Shown here one piece after another: positions 51,645-60,396 of a stretch of 64,000 nucleotides of DNA. The notes beneath the pieces were generated by a model, which searched no databases, was not told where the DNA came from, and worked only from the letters and a program-made list of their open reading frames with translations. How positions within the stretch are numbered: the first letter of the stretch is position 1; the number at the start of each line of letters is the position of its first letter. The DNA is from Bacteroidales bacterium UBA3709 (GTDB taxonomy: Bacteria > Bacteroidota > Bacteroidia > Bacteroidales > UBA932), in the NCBI GenBank assembly GCA_002372015.1, contig DFIA01000008.1, positions 1 to 64,000 on the forward strand, written 5' to 3'. Position numbers and translations under genes: made by a program.

Positions 51645-52670
51645 ATGGAAGTAACGGCGGAAAGAATAGCACAGCACTTTAACGGGGAGATAATAGGAGA
51701 TCCAACAGTCAAGGTATCTATGGTTGCAAAGATAGAGAGCGGCAAGCCTAATAATGTGTGTATCCTCCATAACGAAAAATATCAGAAATATCTTATTGAA
51801 AGCAATGCCGGCATTGTTATAGTTAGTAGGCATTTAGTTCCTAATCAGAAAGTTAAGCCAACTCTAATAGTTGTAGAAGATGCTCATCCTGCCTTTGCAT
51901 CATTATTAGAACTACTGAATACCATAAAAAAAAGCAAGAAGAAAGGGCGTAGTCTTTTGTCTTACAGGGCATTCTCCAGTAAAATAGGTAAAGATGTCTA
52001 TATAGGCATCTTTAGCTATATAGGAAGTAAGAGTATTGTAGGCAGGGGGAGTCAAATATATCCGCAGTGTTATATCGGCAGCAATGTTACCATAGGAGAA
52101 AACTGCATATTGTATCCCGGGGTCAGAATTTACGATGGCTGTAAAATAGGTAATAACTGCATAGTGCATGCTAATGCTGTTATAGGTTCAGATGGCTTTG
52201 GCTTTGCTCCCGATGTTGCAGGTGTCTATAAAAAAATACCACAGACAGGAAACGTTATCATAGAAGACGATGTAGAGATTGGAGCAAACACAGTGATAGA
52301 CCGTGCTGCTATGGAATCTACTATAATAAGAAGAGGTGTGAAGTTGGATAACTTGATACAAATAGCTCATAATGTGGAGATAGGTGAGAATACTGTTATG
52401 GCGGCGCAATGTGGAGTTGCTGGCAGTTCCAAGATAGGTAAAAACTGTATGTTTGGCGGTCAGGTAGGTATCGCCGGACATATTACAGTGGCAGACGGTA
52501 CAAAATCCGGAGCTCAGGCAGGTATTCAGGGTTCTATTTCTGCAGAACTTGGAGCCAAGGGGCTATTAGGCACTCCAGCTATAGATGCAAGTACCTATAT
52601 GCGTGCCTATGTTAAGTTCAAGCACTTGGCAGATCCTCCAAAGCGGCAGAATCAGACAGCAAAAGAGTAA
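51645..52670 (+). CDS. lpxD: UDP-3-O-(3-hydroxymyristoyl)glucosamine N-acyltransferase
   Basis: LpxD adds the N-linked hydroxyacyl chain in the third step of lipid A synthesis. The ATG at 51645 ([19 protein letters not shown]) gives the normal N-terminus; the ORF is open from 51585, with another Met at 51633. An N-terminal uridine-binding domain (about residues 1-95) is followed by left-handed beta-helix hexapeptide repeats. The catalytic region has [11 protein letters not shown] and the conserved His in [11 protein letters not shown]. It starts the lpxD-lpxC-fabZ-lpxA-wbqC series and is divergent from nusA. Confidence 0.94.
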   Translation: MEVTAERIAQHFNGEIIGDPTVKVSMVAKIESGKPNNVCILHNEKYQKYLIESNAGIVIVSRHLVPNQKVKPTLIVVEDAHPAFASLLELLNTIKKSKKKGRSLLSYRAFSSKIGKDVYIGIFSYIGSKSIVGRGSQIYPQCYIGSNVTIGENCILYPGVRIYDGCKIGNNCIVHANAVIGSDGFGFAPDVAGVYKKIPQTGNVIIEDDVEIGANTVIDRAAMESTIIRRGVKLDNLIQIAHNVEIGENTVMAAQCGVAGSSKIGKNCMFGGQVGIAGHITVADGTKSGAQAGIQGSISAELGAKGLLGTPAIDASTYMRAYVKFKHLADPPKRQNQTAKE

Positions 52671-52700
52671 TAGGTAAGTTATTTATAACGGAAAATTTCG

Positions 52701-52708
52701 TATATTTG
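52701..52708 (+). promoter_or_regulatory. -7 box between lpxD and lpxC
   Basis: TATATTTG lies 22 bases before the lpxC ATG, matching the -7 consensus. No clear TTTG is present at -33. It suggests lpxC-fabZ-lpxA can be transcribed separately from lpxD. Confidence 0.45.
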
Positions 52709-52730
52709 TAAAATACCAAACATAGCCTAT

Positions 52731-53660
52731 ATGCACACAAATCAGCATACCCTGAAAGGAAAATACGAGTTTGAAGGTAAAGGGCTTCATACCGGCAGAA
52801 AAGTCCATATGAAGGTGGAGCCGGCACCAAAGAATTTTGGTATTCAATTTAAAAGATCAGACCTCGGAGAGAGTGCACCTTTGGTGGAGGCCTGCGTAGA
52901 TTACGTTAGTGCTACCTCCAGAGGCACAACCTTAGACAAGCAGGGAGTAACGGTTCTTACATTGGAACATCTTATGGGCGCACTCTATGGGATGCATATA
53001 GACAATGCTCTTATAACTTTGGATGCTCCCGAGGTTCCCATATTGGACGGTAGTGCAAAGCCTTATGCCGATGCTTTCTCTAAAGATGGTCTGCAGGAAC
53101 AGAATGCCCCAAGAAAGTATCTTGTGCTGGATCGTAAAGTTGTATGTCGTAATCAGAAAGGAAGCGAGATGGTTGTTTTACCAGACGACCATTTTTCTAT
53201 AGATGTGATGATAGACTTCAATTCTAAGGTAGTGGGTAATCAGTATGCACGCTTTGAGTCTGATACCGATTTTGTTACAGAGATAGCTCCATGCCGTACA
53301 TTTGTATTTTTCCACGAATTAGAGCCGCTGTTTAAGAATAATCTTATAAAAGGTGGCGATTTAGACAATGCTCTTGTGATAGTAGAGAATCCAGTTCCGC
53401 AGGAGGAACTTGATCGTCTTGCAGGTATATTTAATGTAAGGAGTTTGGAGCGAGTGCCGGAAGGATACTTGTCTCATACCTCTTTAAGGTTTCAGAATGA
53501 ATGTGCCAGACACAAGCTTTTAGATGTATTGGGCGATTTTTCACTTGTAGGTTATCCCATCAAGGGAAAAGTAATAGCATATAAGAGTGGTCATTCTATT
53601 AACTCCACCATAGCACGGGAGTTGAGAACGTTGGCACTCAGGCAATTTGAAAGACGTTAA
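52731..53660 (+). CDS. lpxC: UDP-3-O-acyl-N-acetylglucosamine deacetylase
   Basis: LpxC is the committed zinc deacetylase of lipid A synthesis. The zinc ligands are H80 (LEHLMGALYG), H261 and D265 (ARHKLLDVLGDF), and the catalytic His is H288 (YKSGHSINS). GLHTG and the PVLDGSA-type region (APEVPILDGSA) are present. The 309-residue ORF ends with TAA at 53658-53660. In most Bacteroidales LpxC is fused to FabZ in one chain. Here the FabZ frame continues in the same phase after a single TAA and six sense codons, so the stop either splits the old fusion or is read through. Confidence 0.93.
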   Translation: MHTNQHTLKGKYEFEGKGLHTGRKVHMKVEPAPKNFGIQFKRSDLGESAPLVEACVDYVSATSRGTTLDKQGVTVLTLEHLMGALYGMHIDNALITLDAPEVPILDGSAKPYADAFSKDGLQEQNAPRKYLVLDRKVVCRNQKGSEMVVLPDDHFSIDVMIDFNSKVVGNQYARFESDTDFVTEIAPCRTFVFFHELEPLFKNNLIKGGDLDNALVIVENPVPQEELDRLAGIFNVRSLERVPEGYLSHTSLRFQNECARHKLLDVLGDFSLVGYPIKGKVIAYKSGHSINSTIARELRTLALRQFERR

Positions 53661-53678
53661 GAAAAAGATAATGTGATT

Positions 53679-54188
53679 ATGGATATAGAAAAAATTAAAG
53701 AAGTTAAGCAGAGGCTGTCGGTAGCCCCTAAGTATGATCCGGATGCCGAGCCTGTATATGATGTTTTAGGAATACAGAAACTCCTTCCACATCGCCCTCC
53801 ATTTCTTATGGTAGATAGAATAATAGGAGTAGAAGACGATGCTATTATCGGTATAAAAACCATAGGTATAAACGAGTCTTATTTCAGGGGGCATTTTCCT
53901 ACAGAACCGGTAATGCCGGGAGTATTGTTAATAGAGGCAATGGCTCAGGTGGGTGGAATCTTAGTGTTAAGAAGTGTAAGCGAGCCAGAAAAGTACTCAA
54001 CATATTTTGCAAAGGTAGATGGCTTTAAGTTCCGTCGTAAAGTAGTGCCAGGAGATGTGGTGGTATTCAAGTTGATTATCACTCAGCCAATGGAACACAA
54101 TTTGGTTTATATGAGGGGCAAGGCTTGGGTAGGCAACCAAGTGGCATGTGAAGGAGATATGGTGGCTCAGGTTATCAAAAACAAGTAG
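53679..54188 (+). CDS. fabZ: 3-hydroxyacyl-ACP dehydratase
   Basis: FabZ dehydrates 3-hydroxyacyl-ACP in fatty acid synthesis and competes with LpxA for hydroxymyristoyl-ACP. Catalytic H72 (RGHFPTEPVMPG) and E86 (LLIEAMAQ) are intact. ATG 53679 is used; a GTG at 53673 is in frame two codons earlier. The first 28 residues include APKYDPDAEPVYDV, which matches the linker that joins LpxC to FabZ in Bacteroidales fusion proteins. The gene is in phase with lpxC across one TAA. Translational coupling is likely, as the start is only 18 bases beyond the stop. Confidence 0.93.
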   Translation: MDIEKIKEVKQRLSVAPKYDPDAEPVYDVLGIQKLLPHRPPFLMVDRIIGVEDDAIIGIKTIGINESYFRGHFPTEPVMPGVLLIEAMAQVGGILVLRSVSEPEKYSTYFAKVDGFKFRRKVVPGDVVVFKLIITQPMEHNLVYMRGKAWVGNQVACEGDMVAQVIKNK

Positions 54189-54210
54189 TTGTAAATCTAA
54201 ATCTTATAGA

Positions 54211-55005
54211 ATGGAAAACGCATTTGTGCATCCGAATGCAAAAATAGGGAAGAATGTTACTATCAGTCCGTTTTGTACAATAGCGGAGCACGTAGAAATA
54301 GGAGATAACTGCTGGATAGGTCCTTATGCTTGCATCAACGATTATGTTAAGATTGGCAATAACTGCAGAATATATAATGGAGCTGTAATAGGAGCCATTC
54401 CTCAAGATCTGAAATTTAATGGCGAGGAGTCTTATGTAGAGATAGGCAATAATGTAATGATTAGAGAATATTGCACCGTGAGCAGGGGAACAGCAGCCAG
54501 TGGAAAAAATAAAACTGTAATTGGCGACAATTCTTTCCTTATGGCCTACGTTCATGTTGCTCACGATTGTTGCATAGGGCGTAACGTAATACTGGTCAGT
54601 TATACGGGGCTGGCAGGAGAAACCGATGTTGACGATTGGGCTATAATAGGAGGCTCATCTGCAGTACATCAGTTTACAAGAATCGGTTGCCATGCAATGT
54701 TGTCCGGTGCTTCATTTGTGGGCAAAGATGTTCCTCCTTTTGCCATTGTAGGAAAGAGACCGGTTGTGTTTAGAGGTGTAAATATAGTAGGCCTGAGAAG
54801 AAGAGGGTTTTCTATGGAGCAGATAGAGAGAATCAGAGATGTTTACAGGGTTATCTATCAAAGTGGACTCAATGTTACAGATGCTTGTAAAAAAGCGGAG
54901 GCGGAGTTGCCGGAATCCGATGAGAAAAAATTGATTTTAGATTTTATTGCGGCTTCCAAGCGTGGTATTGTAAGGTACAATGCCAAGAACGACGACGAGG
55001 AATGA
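54211..55005 (+). CDS. lpxA: UDP-N-acetylglucosamine O-acyltransferase
   Basis: LpxA transfers 3-hydroxymyristate to UDP-GlcNAc, the first lipid A step. ATG 54211 starts MENAFVHPNAKIGKNV; the ORF is open further upstream inside fabZ but with no sensible sequence. The hexapeptide repeats form the beta helix, and the catalytic His is H118 in AYVHVAHDCCIG. The C-terminal helical domain follows RRRGFSMEQIERIRDVYRVIY. It is 22 bases after fabZ, and its TGA overlaps the ATG of wbqC (ATGA). Confidence 0.95.
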   Translation: MENAFVHPNAKIGKNVTISPFCTIAEHVEIGDNCWIGPYACINDYVKIGNNCRIYNGAVIGAIPQDLKFNGEESYVEIGNNVMIREYCTVSRGTAASGKNKTVIGDNSFLMAYVHVAHDCCIGRNVILVSYTGLAGETDVDDWAIIGGSSAVHQFTRIGCHAMLSGASFVGKDVPPFAIVGKRPVVFRGVNIVGLRRRGFSMEQIERIRDVYRVIYQSGLNVTDACKKAEAELPESDEKKLILDFIAASKRGIVRYNAKNDDEE

Positions 55006-55649
55006 TTCTTCTGCTCTCTACCGCTTATCTTCCACCAATAGAGTATTTTGCTGCTATTGCAAGGTACAACAAGGTGTGGATAGAAGCGTGCGAAAACTAT
55101 CAAAAGCAATCTTACAGAAATCGCTGTACAATTCTTACAGCCAACGGAAAAATGAATCTTAACATCCCCGTACTCAGAGGCGGGGATGCTCATTCGCATA
55201 ATGTTCCTATAACAGATATCGAGATAGATTACTCGGAAAATTGGCCTGTACGTCATATAAGAGCATTAGAGGCGGCATATATGAACTCTCCCTTTTTTGT
55301 ATATTATATAGACGAGATTGCTGAGATTCTTTTAAGTGGCGAAAAGTCTTTGTTTCTACTAAATTATAATCTCACAAGCCTATTACTTAAATTTTGTGGA
55401 ATAAAAGCGGATATTTATCTTACAAAAACCTATATGTGCTTGGCAGACAATGCTTCAGCCCATTTTTCTTTTGTAGATTTAAGAAGCCGTATTCATCCAA
55501 AGAGTAAAGAGCACTCTCTTCTTAGGGAGTGGGGAAAGGAAAAACCCTACTGGCAGGTATTTGAAGCCAAGCAGGGTTTTGTTCCTAATTTATCTATTGC
55601 AGACCTTCTCTTTAACGAAGGCCCTAATGCTATCAGTTTTCTGGAATAG
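55002..55649 (+). CDS. WbqC-family protein
   Basis: The 215-residue protein opens LLLSTAYLPPIEYFAAIARYNKVWIEACENYQKQSYRNRCTI, characteristic of the WbqC-like family, found in polysaccharide and LPS gene contexts. Its enzymatic role is unproven. Its ATG overlaps the lpxA stop by four bases (ATGA), so it is translated from the lipid A operon, which suggests an envelope role. It converges on the FadL-like gene with a 7-base gap. Confidence 0.85.
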   Translation: MILLLSTAYLPPIEYFAAIARYNKVWIEACENYQKQSYRNRCTILTANGKMNLNIPVLRGGDAHSHNVPITDIEIDYSENWPVRHIRALEAAYMNSPFFVYYIDEIAEILLSGEKSLFLLNYNLTSLLLKFCGIKADIYLTKTYMCLADNASAHFSFVDLRSRIHPKSKEHSLLREWGKEKPYWQVFEAKQGFVPNLSIADLLFNEGPNAISFLE

Positions 55650-55656
55650 TATCTGA

Positions 55657-57216
55657 TTAAAACCTCCAGCCAAAGGTGGCAAGCACTTTGAAACCAGAAC
55701 GCTCTATGCTTGCAAAGTTAGGATTTCCAAGTACATATTCACCGGCAGGCTCAGTATCTATAAAGGCAACATTACTCTTCTTGAGGTTTGCTGCTACTGC
55801 TAAATCTACATAAAATCCTTTAGAGTTAGCATAACCCAAGCCAACACTTCCGGTGTAGTTCTTAATGGCTGTACCTATTACGCTTTTCTTAATGCCGGTA
55901 TCTGCATACTGAAAACCGGCTCTCAGAGAAAGGCTGTTGATAGGATTAACTTCTACACCAACTCTGAGTTTGTTGCTCATTTTAAAGTTAGCAGCCATCC
56001 AATCGTTTTCGGCAGAGAAGTCTGAGTAGTCTAAACTATGCAAATCGGAACGATTGCGCAGCCTTGTCTGCCCTATATTGGAGCCTTCATAATCAATACT
56101 TACGCTTCCTGATTTCCAAATGCCGGCAAAACCGAGATTATAGTGGAACGGAGTGTTTATACGATAATCATACACGCCTTCCGGAGAATTTATTGTGGTT
56201 TTCCAGCCATCGTCGTAGGCTACATGGGTGTCCCAATAATACTTGTCTGTTAGCGAATACCAGGTAGGTGTGGCAACAGATGCGCCAAACCTAATATTGT
56301 GAGTAGGTGCCCAAATAAGACCTAACTTGAGGTTTATACCACTACCTGTGGTTCTTACGTTATAGTACTGATCTATATAACTGAAGTGTGGGTCTGTATC
56401 GGAATATAAGGTGGTATTATCTTCTGAGTATTTTTCCTCAATTTTATTCCACACAGTAAACATACCTATGTTCATTCCAAGATATAGCTGATCGTTGAAG
56501 TTAACTCCTATGTTTATGTCGTACTCACCTAAAGAACCTGTCTGCTTTCTGGATAGGAACTGATCGCTTGTATAATTATCTGTTACAGAATGGTTAGGAA
56601 AGAACACATCGTTAGGAGCTGTTCCTAAGGTATCTAAGAAACTTGCATTCCAGCCATTGATAACAGGCCAGTAATAACTTCCAAGGCTATACGGATCTGG
56701 TGTGGCGGTATCGTCAAAGTCTCTGCCGGAGTAAGGTGAATTGTTAGCTATAGAAGCAAGGTGTGTGGCATAGCTATCATCTACTCCGTTGGCCCCTGCC
56801 TTTATGGTAGAATTAAAGTTATTGTGCTTGTTGTAGGAAAATCCAAAAGATAGGCTCCTTAATGCTGAATTACGGCCATTCCTTAAAACAGCCACACCTC
56901 CGATATTAGCAAAACCAAAGGAGTTTTTATCTGCTTTAGTGCCAACTCCGAGATATTTTGTATCTGTTTTGGTATTTGTAACGGCCGGAGTAAAAGAAAA
57001 CTCGTTAAACCTGAATACGGCAGAAGCTGCCGGATTTATTGCAATTGCTCCCAAATCGCCTCCCAGTGCAGTCATAGCGTTCCCCATAGATACGCTTCGA
57101 GCGGTACCTTCTCTTTGAAAATCTGCCAACTCGTAGGCGGTTGAAAGACTTTGAGCAAACAAGTTACCTACAGCGATTGTGCATGTTAAAGAAATAATCA
57201 ATAAGATTTTTTTCAT
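55657..57216 (-). CDS. Outer-membrane beta-barrel protein, OMPP1/FadL-like
   Basis: A signal peptide (MKKILLIISLTCTIAVGNLFAQ) is followed by a region typical of FadL/OMPP1 proteins of Bacteroidota: GTARSVSMGNAMTALGGDLGAIAINPAASAVFRFNEF. Then come alternating amphipathic strands, ending in the aromatic FGWRF, a signature of outer-membrane barrels. FadL relatives import hydrophobic compounds; the substrate here is unknown. At 519 residues it is within range. It is downstream of the repeat-rich lipoprotein on the same strand, with a 62-base gap. Confidence 0.83.
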   Translation of the reverse strand: MKKILLIISLTCTIAVGNLFAQSLSTAYELADFQREGTARSVSMGNAMTALGGDLGAIAINPAASAVFRFNEFSFTPAVTNTKTDTKYLGVGTKADKNSFGFANIGGVAVLRNGRNSALRSLSFGFSYNKHNNFNSTIKAGANGVDDSYATHLASIANNSPYSGRDFDDTATPDPYSLGSYYWPVINGWNASFLDTLGTAPNDVFFPNHSVTDNYTSDQFLSRKQTGSLGEYDINIGVNFNDQLYLGMNIGMFTVWNKIEEKYSEDNTTLYSDTDPHFSYIDQYYNVRTTGSGINLKLGLIWAPTHNIRFGASVATPTWYSLTDKYYWDTHVAYDDGWKTTINSPEGVYDYRINTPFHYNLGFAGIWKSGSVSIDYEGSNIGQTRLRNRSDLHSLDYSDFSAENDWMAANFKMSNKLRVGVEVNPINSLSLRAGFQYADTGIKKSVIGTAIKNYTGSVGLGYANSKGFYVDLAVAANLKKSNVAFIDTEPAGEYVLGNPNFASIERSGFKVLATFGWRF

Positions 57217-57278
57217 AGTTATCTGTTTATAAATTTAATCTCAAATAATTATGTGGTACATATTGTATTGTTGGGAAC

Positions 57279-58670
57279 TTACCTTCTGGTTGTAGAACCT
57301 CCGCTGCTACGTGAGTAGCCGCCAGAAGACCTACTAGTGGAAGAACTGCTCGTACCAGAAGATCTTGAATAAGAGCTTCCGCTGGAGCTGTTAGAGCTGG
57401 AACGAGAATAACTGCTATTAGAGTTGCTGTTAGAGCGACTGGAATTGGCAGGACCTCCTGAATATGTGGCCGAACGTCTGGCCGAGCTACTTGATGCATT
57501 GGCTCTATCAGTAGTTCTGCTTTGAGATACAGAAGATTGCCTGTAGATGGTGCCATTGTTTCTGCTTGTAGCAGCATTGCGGTTAACAGCATTGCCGTTG
57601 TTTCTGCTTGTAGCAGCGTTGCGGTTAATAGCATTGCCATTATTTCTGCTTGTAGCAGCGTTGCGGTTAATAGCATTGCCATTGTTTCTGCTTGTAGCAG
57701 CGTTACGGTTAACAGCATTGCCATTGTTTCTGCTTGTAGCAGCGTTACGGTTAACAGCATTGCCGTTGTTTCTGCTTGTAGCAGCGTTGCGGTTAACAGT
57801 ATTGCCGCTATTTCTGCTTGTAGAAACTGTTCCTGTAGCTCTCACATTGTTTACGGTAGGAGTTCTTCTGTATGAACTTCCTGTAGGACGTAGATTTTGC
57901 GAGTTGCCTCTGTTAGGAAGGCTTCCTACACCGATATTCCTTCTGGTGTTACCATCGCCGTTTCTGCGAGTATAGTATCTTCCAGGTTTGAACCCGTGGT
58001 GAGGTACGTGTCCTGCATATCTGTGTCTCCAGTAATTGGAGTAGGCGTATGGTCTGTGATACCATGATGGGCCGTGATACCATCCCCAGAACACCGGACG
58101 ATGCCATCTCCATGAGTAATCGTATCTATAGAAATCGTACCAGCCCCAGCCATAGTACCATGGGTCGTACCAGCCATTTCTCCACAAATGCAAATCGCTC
58201 AGCCATATAGTGCTATGATAGCCATAACGATATCTGTAATAGTGGTAGTTCCAGTTCCATGCAAAAGGGTTATACCAAGATATATCCCATGGGTCTATCA
58301 CTACATTTATAGTGTAAGTAGGGCTCTCGAATTTTCTGAGAAGTTCCTCATAACTCTCGTTATAGGCCAAGTTTTCGTTTCCGTTGTAACTGATATTTAC
58401 GGCATGGTCTTCTCCAACTAAAATGGTATCTTGATAGGTGGAGAAAACATCCTTATCGCTCAAGGATGCTATAGTTTTTGTCTGTAACTTTTTAACATCC
58501 TGAGGAGCAGATGCTGTATAGTTTTCGGATGTGTTAGGAACTGCATCGGAGGAGGTGTAGTAGATGCTGTTCATGTATCCTCCGTTGCCATTTGCAGAGT
58601 AATTGCTTGTTCCGCAAGAAACAAGTAGCAGACTCCCTGCAACTAAGATAGATAAGTTAATGTTTTTCAT
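57279..58670 (-). CDS. Lipoprotein with Tyr/Trp/His-rich core and 14-residue tandem repeats
   Basis: From ATG 58670 (SD-like GGAGG upstream) the signal ends LLLVSC. A mid region of about 100 residues (about 125-225) is dominated by Tyr, Trp, His and Arg (SWYNPFAWNWNYHYYRYRYGY onward). A repeat array of six full copies plus a partial copy of SRNNGNAVNRNAAT follows (first copy SRNSGNTV). Then comes a Ser/Arg-rich tail (SSSSTSRSSGGYSRSSGG). No catalytic domain is recognised. The composition suggests a surface-exposed, possibly matrix-associated protein, which is inference. The start further upstream at 58727 lacks a signal peptide. Confidence 0.75.
   Translation of the reverse strand: MKNINLSILVAGSLLLVSCGTSNYSANGNGGYMNSIYYTSSDAVPNTSENYTASAPQDVKKLQTKTIASLSDKDVFSTYQDTILVGEDHAVNISYNGNENLAYNESYEELLRKFESPTYTINVVIDPWDISWYNPFAWNWNYHYYRYRYGYHSTIWLSDLHLWRNGWYDPWYYGWGWYDFYRYDYSWRWHRPVFWGWYHGPSWYHRPYAYSNYWRHRYAGHVPHHGFKPGRYYTRRNGDGNTRRNIGVGSLPNRGNSQNLRPTGSSYRRTPTVNNVRATGTVSTSRNSGNTVNRNAATSRNNGNAVNRNAATSRNNGNAVNRNAATSRNNGNAINRNAATSRNNGNAINRNAATSRNNGNAVNRNAATSRNNGTIYRQSSVSQSRTTDRANASSSSARRSATYSGGPANSSRSNSNSNSSYSRSSSNSSSGSSYSRSSGTSSSSTSRSSGGYSRSSGGSTTRR
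57552..57818. repeat. 42-bp in-frame tandem repeat array (six copies plus partial)
   Basis: Unit of 42 bases encoding 14 residues (SRNNGNAVNRNAAT on the minus strand). Copies differ by few bases, mainly Val/Ile and silent changes. The array lies inside the lipoprotein gene; units are contiguous with no spacers. Confidence 0.9.
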
Positions 58671-58710
58671 TGTTACCTCCTGCGTTAAATAAATTTTGTA
58701 TTTTTGTGCG

Positions 58711-58732
58711 GTTCTTATTAAGAACAAATATA
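58711..58732 (-). promoter_or_regulatory. -7 box with overlapping palindrome, upstream of repeat-rich lipoprotein
   Basis: On the minus strand TATATTTG (58725-58732) matches the -7 box. It abuts a perfect palindrome GTTCTTA-T-TAAGAAC (58711-58725) centred on the expected transcription start, an operator-like position. A TTTG lies about 23 bases upstream, a longer spacing than usual. Confidence 0.45.
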
Positions 58733-58819
58733 ATCTTATTTATTATATAAAGTATCAAAAACTATACCAAAGAATGGAAGATATTTGTTCTTTCTTTGAA
58801 ATAGATTGAGGATATTATT

Positions 58820-60298
58820 ATGGCAGAACATATAACATCAAGACAAGAGAACTATTCTCAGTGGTATAACGATCTTGTAGTAAAAGCAGGCTTGGCAGAG
58901 AATTCTGCGGTGCGTGGCTGTATGGTAATTAAGCCTTACGGCTATGCTATTTGGGAAAAAATGCAACATCAGTTAGATAAGATGTTTAAGCAGACAGGGC
59001 ACGAAAACGCTTATTTTCCACTGTTTATACCTAAATCTTTTCTCAGCCGAGAGGCAGAGCACGTAGAAGGATTTGCAAAAGAATGTGCTGTTGTTACCCA
59101 TCATAGATTAATGGCAAATCCAAATGGTAGTGGAGTGGTGGTAGATCCTTCTGCTAAGCTCGAAGAAGAACTTGTAGTAAGGCCTACCTCAGAAACAATC
59201 ATTTGGAATACCTACAAAAATTGGATAAGCTCTTATCGCGATCTTCCTATACTTGTAAACCAGTGGGCAAATGTAGTTCGCTGGGAGATGCGTACCAGGC
59301 TTTTCTTGCGCACAGCGGAGTTTCTATGGCAGGAAGGTCATACGGCACATGCTACTAAGGCCGAAGCTATTGTCGAAACAGAAAAGATGGTGGGAGTTTA
59401 TGCAGACTTTGCCAGAAACTATATGGCTATGCCTGTGATAGTAGGCCATAAAACCGAAAGCGAGCGATTTGCCGGAGCTTTAGATACTTTGTGCATAGAG
59501 GCAATGATGCAAGATGGCAGGGCGTTGCAGGCTGGAACTTCTCATTTTTTGGGACAAAACTTTGCCAAGGCTTTTGATGTAAAGTATCAGAATAAAGAAG
59601 GGGCTTTAGAATATGTGTGGGCAACTTCATGGGGGGTATCAACCAGATTGATGGGTGCCTTGATAATGGCCCATGGCGACGATAATGGTCTGGTGCTTCC
59701 GCCAAATCTTGCTCCTATACAAGTTGTTATGGTACCTATTTTCAATAAGCAAGAGCAGTTAGATCAGGTGCTGGAAAAAATGAAAGATATTAAGAGTGGT
59801 CTGGAAAAGCTGGGTATCAGCGTAAAGATAGACCACAGAGAAAATGTGCGTAGCGGGTTCAAGTTTGCAGAGTGGGAGTTGAAGGGAGTACCTGTAAGGT
59901 TGGCAATAGGCCCTCGCGATCTTGAAAACCATACAGTGGAAGTTGCCCGTCGCGATACTCTTACAAAAGAAAGCATGAGTTTAGACACTATAGTGGAGAA
60001 TGTAGCGGCTTTATTGGATGAGATAGAGAAGAATATATATAATAAGGCTTTGGCTTACAGAGATTCGCATATTTATAAGATAGATACATGGGAAGACTTT
60101 AAGCAGCAAATAGATAAAGGTGGATTTCTTCTTTGCCATTGGGATGGTACCCCAGAGACAGAGGCAAAAATACAGGAAGAGACTAAGGCTACCATAAGAT
60201 GTATTCCTATGGATACTTGTGTTTGCGAAGAAGAGGGCAAATGTGTTTACTCAGGTAAGCCTTCTACCAGAAGAGTAGTGTTTGCCAAGGCTTATTAA
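58820..60298 (+). CDS. proS: Prolyl-tRNA synthetase (type 3, archaeal/eukaryotic-like)
   Basis: The class II synthetase charges tRNA-Pro. The 492-residue enzyme is the type without the bacterial editing insertion, as usual in Bacteroidota. It opens [24 protein letters not shown], has motif 2 in [30 protein letters not shown] and motif 3-type residues near [30 protein letters not shown]. Its C-terminus has several Cys ([27 protein letters not shown]), a zinc-like domain of this type. Its TAA (60296-60298) lies at the edge of a palindromic repeat fragment. Confidence 0.96.
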   Translation: MAEHITSRQENYSQWYNDLVVKAGLAENSAVRGCMVIKPYGYAIWEKMQHQLDKMFKQTGHENAYFPLFIPKSFLSREAEHVEGFAKECAVVTHHRLMANPNGSGVVVDPSAKLEEELVVRPTSETIIWNTYKNWISSYRDLPILVNQWANVVRWEMRTRLFLRTAEFLWQEGHTAHATKAEAIVETEKMVGVYADFARNYMAMPVIVGHKTESERFAGALDTLCIEAMMQDGRALQAGTSHFLGQNFAKAFDVKYQNKEGALEYVWATSWGVSTRLMGALIMAHGDDNGLVLPPNLAPIQVVMVPIFNKQEQLDQVLEKMKDIKSGLEKLGISVKIDHRENVRSGFKFAEWELKGVPVRLAIGPRDLENHTVEVARRDTLTKESMSLDTIVENVAALLDEIEKNIYNKALAYRDSHIYKIDTWEDFKQQIDKGGFLLCHWDGTPETEAKIQEETKATIRCIPMDTCVCEEEGKCVYSGKPSTRRVVFAKAY

Positions 60299-60323
60299 GC
60301 CAAAAGAGCAAAGCAAAATTTAT
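60294..60323. repeat. Partial palindromic repeat at the proS stop codon
   Basis: TTAAGCCAAAAGAGCAAAGC then AAAATTTATTTGG. This is the reverse-complement right half of the repeat family seen at 11.8, 19.0 and 37.2 kb (GCTTTGCTCTTTTGGCTTAAT), and it includes the TAA of proS. Confidence 0.55.
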
Positions 60324-60396
60324 TTGGAAATAGTTTATTGCGCTATTGTGTAAGAATATAGGCATAGATATAAAATAGCAGAAAACGAAACTGAAT

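Noticed and set aside
57227..57760. Minus-strand ORF with LLTVTLLQAETMAM repeats
   Set aside because: It is the alternate reading of the 42-bp repeat array inside the lipoprotein gene, an artefact of repeat length being a multiple of three.
57552..57818. Possible CRISPR array
   Set aside because: Repeat units are contiguous without unique spacers and lie in frame in a coding sequence.
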